Positions 42,724 to 49,559 of a DNA stretch of 49,559 nucleotides are shown in pieces. Positions within the stretch are counted from its first letter, which is position 1, and each line of letters opens with the position of its first letter. Position numbers and translations under genes: made by a program. Source of the stretch: Sphingopyxis sp. (GTDB lineage: Bacteria > Pseudomonadota > Alphaproteobacteria > Sphingomonadales > Sphingomonadaceae); the NCBI GenBank assembly GCA_030148985.1, contig JASBSJ010000051.1, positions 1 through 49,559 of the forward strand. Reading direction: 5' to 3'. Under the pieces are notes generated by a model that was not told the DNA's origin, ran no database searches, and saw only the letters and a list, made by a program, of their open reading frames with translations.

Positions 42724-44319
42724 CTATTTGAACAGACTTCCCAATATGCCGCGCATTAACTGGCCGCCAAACTTGCCCGCGACCTGACGGCCAAGGCTCG
42801 TCGCCGCCGACCGAGCCGCCGACTGCACCATTTTTTCGGCCATGCTTGGTTTCGCCGCTTCGCGCGCCGCCGCCTTTTCCAGCCGGATGCGCTCGCGCTC
42901 CTCGGCCGCCTTGCGCTTCGCCTCTTCCTTCGCGGCGATCGCCGCCGCCTTGTCGGCCTCTTCCTGCGCCTTCGCTTCGATTGCGGCGGCCTGCGCCTGC
43001 TCGGCCTTGGCGGCGAGCAGCTCCTCGGCGCTTTCGCGGTCGACGGCCGTGTCATATTTGCCATCGACGGGAGAGATCGACCGGATGATCGCGCGTTCCT
43101 TGGCATCGAGCGGCCCCGCGCGCGAACAGGGCGGCTTGATCAATGTGCGTTCGACAGGCGACGGTGCGCCGTCGGGCATCAGCAGCGACACCAGCGCCTC
43201 GCCGACGCGCAGCTCGGTGATCTCGCGCGCCACGTCGATCTTCGGATTGGGGCGGAAGGTGTCCGCGGCGGCCTTCACCGCCTTCTGGTCGCGCGGGGTA
43301 AAGGCGCGCAGCGCGTGCTGGACGCGGTTGCCCAGCTGACCCGCAACCGCCTCGGGAATGTCGATCGGGTTCTGCGTCACGAAATAGACGCCGACCCCTT
43401 TCGAGCGGATCAGGCGCACAACCTGTTCGATCTTTTCGGTCAGCGCGGGCGGCGCATCGTCGAACAGCAGGTGCGCCTCGTCGAAGAAGAATACCAGCTT
43501 CGGCTTGTCGGGATCGCCGACCTCGGGCAGCGTCTCGAACATCTCGCTCAAAAGCCACAACAGGAAGGTCGCATAAAGCTTGGGGCTCGCCATCAACTTG
43601 TCGGCGGCGAGGATGTTGACATAGCCGCGGCCATTTTCGTCGGTACGGATCATGTCCTGAATATCGAGCGCCGGCTCGCCGAAGAAATGATCGCCGCCCT
43701 GGCTTTCGAGCGTCAGCAACTGCCGCTGGATCGCCCCGACGCTGGCCTTGGTGACATTGCCATATTTGGCGGTCAGCTCGTCGGCATTTTCGGCGCACCA
43801 GACGAGCATTGCCTGCAAATCGCCCAGGTCGAGCAACAGCATATTCTGTTCGTCGGCCACCCTGAACGCAATTGCGAGCACCCCTTCCTGCGTCTCATTG
43901 AGCCCCATCAGCCGCGCGAGCAACAGCGGCCCCATTTCGGAGATCGTCGTGCGCACCGGATGCCCCTGTTCGCCGAACAAATCCCAGAATATCACCGGAT
44001 TGTCGCGATAGGCCCAGTCGGTGTCGCCGATTTCGGCGGCGCGTTTCGAAAAGGGTTCGTGAACCTTGGCGGTCGGGCTACCCGCCATCGCCATACCGGC
44101 AAGGTCGCCCTTCACATCGGCGACAAAGACGGGCACGCCCACCGCCGAAAAGCCTTCGGCCAATCCCTGCAACGTCACCGTCTTGCCGGTGCCCGTCGCG
44201 CCGGCGATCAGCCCGTGGCGGTTCGCGCGTTTCAGCACCAGCGATTGCCGCGGCCCCTCGGGCGCTCCGCCGCCGCCCAGGCCGATATAGATTTCGCTCG
44301 CCGCGCTGCCTTCGCTCAC
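42724..44319 (-). CDS. DUF853 HerA-like ATPase
   Basis: A 531-residue ATPase. Walker A is [21 protein letters not shown]; Walker B is [18 protein letters not shown]. Other family parts are [36 protein letters not shown], and [21 protein letters not shown]. The C-terminal part (about 430-510) is a charged alanine-rich coiled coil ([19 protein letters not shown]). The exact role of DUF853 proteins is unknown; HerA relatives process DNA ends. The GTG start at 44319 follows GGTGGAGG. Confidence 0.9.
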   Translation of the reverse strand: MSEGSAASEIYIGLGGGGAPEGPRQSLVLKRANRHGLIAGATGTGKTVTLQGLAEGFSAVGVPVFVADVKGDLAGMAMAGSPTAKVHEPFSKRAAEIGDTDWAYRDNPVIFWDLFGEQGHPVRTTISEMGPLLLARLMGLNETQEGVLAIAFRVADEQNMLLLDLGDLQAMLVWCAENADELTAKYGNVTKASVGAIQRQLLTLESQGGDHFFGEPALDIQDMIRTDENGRGYVNILAADKLMASPKLYATFLLWLLSEMFETLPEVGDPDKPKLVFFFDEAHLLFDDAPPALTEKIEQVVRLIRSKGVGVYFVTQNPIDIPEAVAGQLGNRVQHALRAFTPRDQKAVKAAADTFRPNPKIDVAREITELRVGEALVSLLMPDGAPSPVERTLIKPPCSRAGPLDAKERAIIRSISPVDGKYDTAVDRESAEELLAAKAEQAQAAAIEAKAQEEADKAAAIAAKEEAKRKAAEERERIRLEKAAAREAAKPSMAEKMVQSAARSAATSLGRQVAGKFGGQLMRGILGSLFK

Positions 44320-44399
44320 TCGCCATCCTCCACCTGATACGTCACGGCAAAGGTTAGAGCGGCGTCGGCGCACAAGCAATCTGCAAACCCGCCCCATAT

Positions 44400-44440
44400 A
44401 GCAAAAGGCCCCGCCGGATCGCTCCGGCGGGGCCTTTCGT
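44400..44440 (-). terminator. Intrinsic terminator of hppA
   Basis: The stem AAAGGCCCCGCCGGA pairs with TCCGGCGGGGCCTTT across a GCGA loop and is followed by TTGC, about 25 bases after the hppA stop codon. Confidence 0.9.
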
Positions 44441-44461
44441 TGCCCGCAAGGTCGGCGCAGC

Positions 44462-46576
44462 TTAAGCCGCGCCGTGCGCCAGCGCCGCCAGGAGCAGGAT
44501 CGCCACGATATTGGTGATCTTGATCATCGGATTCACGGCAGGCCCCGCAGTATCCTTGTACGGATCGCCGACGGTATCGCCGGTGACGGCGGCCTTATGG
44601 GCTTCGCTGCCCTTGCCGCCGTGGTTGCCGTCTTCGATATATTTCTTGGCATTGTCCCACGCGCCGCCGCCCGAGGTCATCGAGATGGCGACGAACAGCC
44701 CGCCGACGATCACGCCGAGCAATAGCGCGCCGAGCGCTTCGAGCGCCGCGGCCTGACCCGCGACCCACAGGATGACGAAATAGACGACGATCGGCGCGAG
44801 CACCGGCAGCAGCGACGGAATGATCATTTCCTTGATCGCCGCCTTGGTCACCAGGTCGACCGTGCGCGCATAGTCGGGCTTGCTCTCATAGGTCATGATG
44901 CCGGGGTTGTTCTTGAACTGGTCGCGAACATCCTTGACCACCTCACCCGCCGCGCGGCCGACCGCGGTCATGCCCATCGCCCCGAAGAGATAGGGCAGGA
45001 GCGCGCCGAGCAGGAGCCCGACGATGACATAGGGCGACGACAGCGAGAAGGTCAGCGGCTCGGTCAGACCCAGCACCGTCGAATATTCGGTGATGTCCGC
45101 GGTATAAGTGCCGAACAGCACCAATGCCGCGAGACCCGCCGAACCGATGGCATAGCCCTTGGTCACCGCCTTGGTCGTGTTGCCGACGGCGTCGAGCAGG
45201 TCGGTCTTTTCGCGGACCGAGTCGTCGAGGCCCGCCATTTCGGCAATACCGCCGGCATTGTCGGTCACCGGGCCATAAGCGTCGAGCGCGACGACCATGC
45301 CCGCAAGCGCCAGCATCGCGGTCGCCGCAAAGGCGATGCCGATGATGCCCGCAAGCAGATAGGCGATGATGATGCCGGCGCAGATCACCAGCGTCGGCAG
45401 CGCGGTCGATTCCAGGCTGATGGCCAACCCCTGGATCACATTGGTGCCATGGCCCGTTTCCGATGCCTTGGCGATGCTGCGCACCGGACGGTAGTTGGTG
45501 CCGGTGTAATATTCGGTGATCCAGATGATCAGCCCGGTGATCACCAGCCCGAGCAGCGAGCAATAGAAGAGCGCGCGGCCGTTGAACTCGGTCCCCGGAA
45601 TAATCGCGTTCATGTCGCCCAGCGCATATTGGGTCGAGAACCAGATTGCCGGGATCGAGAGGATCGCGGTGACGAGGAAGCCCTTGTACATCGCGCCCAT
45701 GACGTTGGTCCCGCTGCCGAGGCGAACGAAATAGGTGCCGATGATCGAGGTGATGATGCAGACGCCGCCCATCAGCAGCGGCAGCGTCATCAGCGGCAGC
45801 AGCATGTCGCCCGCACCCTTCAGCAGCAGCGCGATCAGCACCATCGTGGCGCCGACGGTGACGACATAGGTTTCGAACAGATCGGCGGCCATGCCGGCAC
45901 AGTCGCCGACATTGTCGCCGACATTGTCGGCGATCACCGCGGGGTTGCGCGGATCATCCTCGGGGATTCCCGCCTCGACCTTGCCGACGAGGTCGGCGCC
46001 GACGTCGGCGGCCTTGGTGAAGATGCCGCCACCCAGACGCGCGAAGATCGAGATCAGCGACGCGCCAAAGGCCAGCGCGACGAGCGCATCGACCACGGTG
46101 CGGTCGTCGCCGCCGACGGTAAAGCCGCCGGGACCGATCAGATACCAGAAGAAGACCGAGATCGCGAGCAAGGCAAGCCCCGCCACCAGCATCCCGGTGA
46201 TCGCGCCGGCGCGGAACGCCATGGTCAGGCCCGCCTGCAACCCGGTCTGCGCCGCCGCCGCGGTGCGGACGTTCGCCTTCACCGAGATGTTCATGCCGAT
46301 ATAGCCGGCAACGCCCGACAGCACCGCGCCAATGACGAAGCCCGTGGCTGAAATCGGGCCAAGGAACAGCCCGACCAGCACGGCGACGACAACGCCAACG
46401 ATGGCGATGGTACGATATTGGCGGCCCAGATAGGCCTTGGCGCCCTCCTGGATGGCGCCGGCGATTTCCTGCATCTTTTCGTTACCCGCCGATGCGCTGA
46501 GCACCTGCCGCGAGGTAATGAATCCATAGAGTACGGCCAAAAGGCCGCACGCTATCGCGATCAAAACCGGATTCAT
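44462..46576 (-). CDS. hppA: K+-independent H+-translocating pyrophosphatase
   Basis: A 704-residue membrane pyrophosphatase with about 16 transmembrane helices that couples PPi hydrolysis to proton export from the cytoplasm. The active site is in [35 protein letters not shown]. The potassium-independence signature is [20 protein letters not shown], with lysine in the position that is alanine in K+-dependent enzymes. The start at 46576 is the [14 protein letters not shown] preceded by GGAAGGAAG. A terminator follows. Confidence 0.95.
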   Translation of the reverse strand: MNPVLIAIACGLLAVLYGFITSRQVLSASAGNEKMQEIAGAIQEGAKAYLGRQYRTIAIVGVVVAVLVGLFLGPISATGFVIGAVLSGVAGYIGMNISVKANVRTAAAAQTGLQAGLTMAFRAGAITGMLVAGLALLAISVFFWYLIGPGGFTVGGDDRTVVDALVALAFGASLISIFARLGGGIFTKAADVGADLVGKVEAGIPEDDPRNPAVIADNVGDNVGDCAGMAADLFETYVVTVGATMVLIALLLKGAGDMLLPLMTLPLLMGGVCIITSIIGTYFVRLGSGTNVMGAMYKGFLVTAILSIPAIWFSTQYALGDMNAIIPGTEFNGRALFYCSLLGLVITGLIIWITEYYTGTNYRPVRSIAKASETGHGTNVIQGLAISLESTALPTLVICAGIIIAYLLAGIIGIAFAATAMLALAGMVVALDAYGPVTDNAGGIAEMAGLDDSVREKTDLLDAVGNTTKAVTKGYAIGSAGLAALVLFGTYTADITEYSTVLGLTEPLTFSLSSPYVIVGLLLGALLPYLFGAMGMTAVGRAAGEVVKDVRDQFKNNPGIMTYESKPDYARTVDLVTKAAIKEMIIPSLLPVLAPIVVYFVILWVAGQAAALEALGALLLGVIVGGLFVAISMTSGGGAWDNAKKYIEDGNHGGKGSEAHKAAVTGDTVGDPYKDTAGPAVNPMIKITNIVAILLLAALAHGAA

Positions 46577-46763
46577 GCGTGTTGCTTCCTTCCCCATGAG
46601 AAGGGCGACGCATGGAGTAACAGTCGAGCACGTCCGACTTATTGATGCCGGTTCGCTCTTCCCCTGATGCGACCGCCCCAAATTAGACCGGCGGGTTATG
46701 GGAAGAAAGAAAGCCAAGGGCAAGCCCGGTTATTCGACGCATTTGCGTAATCTCGCCTCAGAA

Positions 46764-46841
46764 CGTCATCCCGGCGAAGGCCGGGATCTCGCCGGTGCGG
46801 TAGGCTGCGAAGGTGAGATCCCGGCCTTCGCCGGGATGACG
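46764..46841. repeat. REP-type inverted repeat between thiL and hppA
   Basis: Arms 46764-46790 and 46815-46841 are perfect complements and the same sequence as at 39432-39509. It lies just after the thiL stop and before the hppA leader. The rest of the gap 46577-46861 holds no gene. Confidence 0.9.
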
Positions 46842-46861
46842 ATTCGGACAGCTTTCTGCCG

Positions 46862-47791
46862 TCAGTGCATGAATCCCGGCCGTTCGGGCACCGCGACGCG
46901 CTGCGCGCGATGCGTCAGCACGATCCCCTCGCCCACCCCAACATGGCCGATCGCCGTGACCGCGACATTCAGCCCGGCCGCAATCTCGCGGATCGCATCG
47001 GCTGCTCCGGGATCGGCGGCGAACAGCAGCTGATAATCGTCGCCCGCCGTCGCCGCGGCCAGCCGCGTGTCGAGCACATCCGGCCGCACCGCGAGCAGCG
47101 CCGCCGACAAGGGGATGGCCTCGATCATGATGCCCAGCTCGCACCCGCTCGCCGCCGCCATGCGCTGCGCGTCGATCAACAGGCCGTCGGACACGTCCAT
47201 CATCGCGTGGACATGCGGCGCCACCGCCTGCCCAAAGGTCAGCTGCGGCTGCGGCCGGACATAGGCGGCAAGGCAGGTTTCGTTCGGCTCGACCTGCCCC
47301 AGCCGCATCGCCAGCCCCAGCCCGGCATTGCCGATGCTCCCGGTGACCCAGATCTGGTCGCCGGGCCGCGCCCCGCCGCGCGTCGGCGCGCCGCCGCCCG
47401 GCGCGCGCCCGATCGCGGTGAGCCCGAAACTACGCGGCGATCCCGCGGGCGCGCGCACCGTATCGCCGCCGAGCAGAAGGGCGCCAAACCGGCGCAGCGC
47501 CACATCGAGCCCCTCAACAAAGGCCGCGTCCCATTCCGCCTCGCCAAGGCTGTAGCCGACAAGCACCCCGACCGGAGCCGCCCCTTTCGCCGCCAGATCG
47601 GACAGGTTCACCGCGACGAGCTTCCAGGCGACATCCTGCGGCCGGTCGTCGGGCAGGAAATGCACGCCCTCGACGATCATGTCGTGGGTCAGCACTAGCC
47701 CCTCCCACACCGCCGCATCGTCAGCGAGCCCGCGCGCGGCGGCATCGGTCGCGACGGCGCGCAGGCGCGCGATGAAATCGGCTTCGGTCAT
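46862..47791 (-). CDS. thiL: Thiamine-monophosphate kinase
   Basis: A 309-residue AIR-synthase-fold kinase that makes thiamine diphosphate. Motifs: the N-terminal ADDAAVWEGLVLTHDMIVEGVHF, LAAKGAAPVGVLVGYSL, GGDTVRAPAGSPRSF, MMDVSDGLLIDAQRMAAASGC, and TAGDDYQLLFA. Its ATG overlaps the nusB stop by 4 bases, so translation is coupled. Confidence 0.94.
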   Translation of the reverse strand: MTEADFIARLRAVATDAAARGLADDAAVWEGLVLTHDMIVEGVHFLPDDRPQDVAWKLVAVNLSDLAAKGAAPVGVLVGYSLGEAEWDAAFVEGLDVALRRFGALLLGGDTVRAPAGSPRSFGLTAIGRAPGGGAPTRGGARPGDQIWVTGSIGNAGLGLAMRLGQVEPNETCLAAYVRPQPQLTFGQAVAPHVHAMMDVSDGLLIDAQRMAAASGCELGIMIEAIPLSAALLAVRPDVLDTRLAAATAGDDYQLLFAADPGAADAIREIAAGLNVAVTAIGHVGVGEGIVLTHRAQRVAVPERPGFMH

Positions 47792-48255
47792 GCGCGACCC
47801 TCTTGCCCAGAATAATGTACCCTAATTCCGTTCGTGTCGAGCAGGCCGTTGGCAAAGCCCGCTTCGCGACCATCAAAAAACGCCTTCGCCACATCGACAT
47901 ATTCGCTGACCACCGCGCCGACCGGCACGTCGCCGCGCGCGATCAACTCATAGGTGCCCGCGCGCAGGATCGCCTTCATCGTCCGGTCAAGCCGCTCCAT
48001 CGTCCAGCCGCTCGCAAGCCGCGCGACGATCGCCGCGTCGATCTCGTCCGCGCGCGCCAGCACGCCCTTTACGATGTCGTCAAAGAAGGGAACGTCGGCC
48101 TCGGCATATTCGGCGTCCTCGATGATCGCGCCGATCCGGTGCTGGTGAAATTCGTGGATCAGCTGGGCGACCGGCGTCGCCTCCATCTCGTGCTGATAGA
48201 GCGCCTGCACGGCGGCAAGGCGGGCGGCGGAACGGGATTGGGTGCGCTTGTTCAT
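47788..48255 (-). CDS. nusB: Transcription antitermination factor NusB
   Basis: A 155-residue RNA-binding protein of the NusB/NusE antitermination complex for rRNA operons. Recognised from AARLAAVQALYQHEMEATPVA at the start and MKAILRAGTYELIARGDVPVGAVVSEYVDVAKAFFDGREAGFANGLLD. It is helical, of normal length, between hisD and thiL. Confidence 0.94.
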   Translation of the reverse strand: MNKRTQSRSAARLAAVQALYQHEMEATPVAQLIHEFHQHRIGAIIEDAEYAEADVPFFDDIVKGVLARADEIDAAIVARLASGWTMERLDRTMKAILRAGTYELIARGDVPVGAVVSEYVDVAKAFFDGREAGFANGLLDTNGIRVHYSGQEGRA

Positions 48256-48262
48256 AATTTTT

Positions 48263-49555
48263 CTACTTCAGACGATTCTGGACGCTAAGCGCATGGGCGG
48301 GAAGCCCCTCGGCACCGGCAAGCGCGACCGCCGCCGGACCGATGGCGGCAATGCTCGCCTCGTCGAGCGCGAGGAAGCTGGTGCGCTTCATAAAGTCGGT
48401 CACCGACAATCCGCTCGAAAAGCGCGCGCGGCGTCCGGTGGGAAGGACATGGTTCGGCCCGGCGACATAATCGCCGATCGCCTCGGGGGTCTGGCGACCA
48501 AGGAACACCGATCCGGCGTGCCGCACCCGCGCAAACAACGCATCGGCCTCGGCCGCATCGACCGCAAGTTCAAGATGTTCGGGCGCCAGCCGGTCGCACA
48601 GCGGGATCGCGTCGGCGAGGCGCGGCACGACGATCACCGCGCCATTGTCGGCCCAGCTCGCCTGCATCGTCGCCGCGGTGCTCAGCGTCGGGATGACCTC
48701 CGCGACCGCTGCCGTGACCGCATCGGCAAAGTCCGCATCGTCGGTGAACAGGATCGACTGGCTCGTCGGATCATGCTCGGCCTGGCTCAGAAGGTCGGCG
48801 GCGATGACATGCGGTTCGTTCCGGTTGTCGGCCACGACGACGATCTCGCTCGGCCCCGCGACCATGTCGATGCCCACCACGCCGTAAAGTTGCCGCTTCG
48901 CCTCGGCGACCCAGGCATTGCCGGGGCCGGTGACGACATCGACTGGCGCGATGCGACCAGTGCCATGGGCCAGCGCCGCAATCGCCTGCGCCCCGCCGAC
49001 GCGCCAGATTTCATCGACCCCGCCGATATGTGCCGCGGCCATCACGACCGGGTTGACCTGACCATCGGGCGTCGGCGTCACCATCACGATGCGCGCGACC
49101 CCCGCGACCTTCGCGGGCAGGATGTTCATCAGCACCGACGAGGGATAGGCCGCGCGCCCGCCGGGCACATAGACCCCCGCCGCGTCAACCGCATTCCAGC
49201 GCGCACCCAGCCGCGCACCCGTCGCATCGCGATAGTCGCGATCCTCGGGCAATTGCGCAGCGTGATAGGCGCGGATGCGGTCGGCGGCGAGGTTCAGCGC
49301 GTCGCGCAGCTCGGGCGCCAGCGCCGCATAGGCGGCGGCACAGTCTTCCTTTGAAATGCTCCACCCGCGCGCATCGAGGTCGAAACGGTCGAATTTCGCG
49401 GTATAATCGGCAAGCGCGGCGTCGCCTTCGGCTTTCACCCGCGCGATGATCGCCGCGACATCGCTCGACACATCGGATGTGCTCTCGCGCCGATCATTGA
49501 CCAGCGCGTCGAACTCGGCCGCGAAGCCGGGCGCGGAGGCGTCAAGCCGCCGCAT
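48263..49555 (-). CDS. hisD: Histidinol dehydrogenase
   Basis: A 430-residue NAD-dependent, zinc enzyme for the last two steps of histidine synthesis. Family motifs: AGVYVPGGRAAYPSSVLMN, GGAQAIAALAHGTGRI, DMVAGPSEIVVVAD, DLLSQAEHDPTSQSILFT and LAPEHLELAVDA. The ATG at 49555, four bases from the window edge, gives RRLDASAPGFAAEF, close to the family start; a slightly longer start outside the window is possible. It leads hisD-nusB-thiL. Confidence 0.94.
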   Translation of the reverse strand: MRRLDASAPGFAAEFDALVNDRRESTSDVSSDVAAIIARVKAEGDAALADYTAKFDRFDLDARGWSISKEDCAAAYAALAPELRDALNLAADRIRAYHAAQLPEDRDYRDATGARLGARWNAVDAAGVYVPGGRAAYPSSVLMNILPAKVAGVARIVMVTPTPDGQVNPVVMAAAHIGGVDEIWRVGGAQAIAALAHGTGRIAPVDVVTGPGNAWVAEAKRQLYGVVGIDMVAGPSEIVVVADNRNEPHVIAADLLSQAEHDPTSQSILFTDDADFADAVTAAVAEVIPTLSTAATMQASWADNGAVIVVPRLADAIPLCDRLAPEHLELAVDAAEADALFARVRHAGSVFLGRQTPEAIGDYVAGPNHVLPTGRRARFSSGLSVTDFMKRTSFLALDEASIAAIGPAAVALAGAEGLPAHALSVQNRLK

Positions 49556-49559
49556 CGCC

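Noticed and set aside
47830..47850. Repeat half-site (TTCCGTTCGTGTCGAG) at the nusB 3-prime end
   Set aside because: It is within conserved nusB coding sequence and has no partner arm; likely chance similarity.

Overview
The window reads as chromosomal DNA of a sphingomonad alphaproteobacterium, most likely Sphingopyxis or a close relative. This is inferred from high-GC codon use, an alphaproteobacterial gene-transfer-agent (GTA) structural cluster, the secB/timA/mltA/smr neighbourhood, K+-independent H+-pyrophosphatase, and the dispersed REP-like inverted repeats common in this order. No rRNA or tRNA gene and no CRISPR array was seen.

Layout. 1-402: a lower-GC edge holding the start of a membrane protein and a cytochrome c fragment without its haem site. 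403-6411: PHB depolymerase (phaZ), a lone YjhX-family protein, an MsbA-like ABC exporter, a DUF1993 protein, a lone ExbD and an OmpA-type porin. 6542-22613: a GTA-type head-tail gene cluster read on the minus strand (small terminase-like gene, TerL, portal, DUF6127, prohead protease, HK97 capsid, connectors, major tail protein, chaperones, tape measure, DUF2460, DUF2163, NlpC/P60, tail-tip protein, DUF2793). It is punctuated by foreign pieces: a HEPN gene pair between terL and portal, an opposite-strand exported-protein gene between the major tail gene and the DUF3168 gene, and inverted repeats in four junctions that in two cases form part of the coding sequence.

22614-24821: a lower-GC island with a tightly overlapping three-gene operon (TIGR04255-family protein plus two uncharacterised proteins). 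With the HEPN pair, this is the best candidate for an undescribed system. 24822-30159: prolyl iminopeptidase, then an S9 peptidase with a phosphoribosyltransferase and an adenine/adenosine deaminase, which together look like purine salvage. 30730-32427: an MreB homologue without mreCD, and a PAS-domain protein. 32568-36557: DUF4136 lipoprotein, and secB-murJ-trpS. 36807-39391: timA-like gene, mltA, Smr-domain protein. 39532-44319: dapE, a cupin, a cytochrome P450 and a HerA-like DUF853 ATPase. 44462-49555: hppA, then hisD-nusB-thiL.

The housekeeping stretches are ordinary. The interest lies in the GTA cluster and its insertions. All its structural genes keep open frames, yet it has taken up repeats, a HEPN pair and an antisense gene. 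The TIM-barrel-like domain that RcGTA carries in its megatron appears here to sit on the DUF2460 distal-tail protein. All family calls come from reading the sequence; no database search was run.
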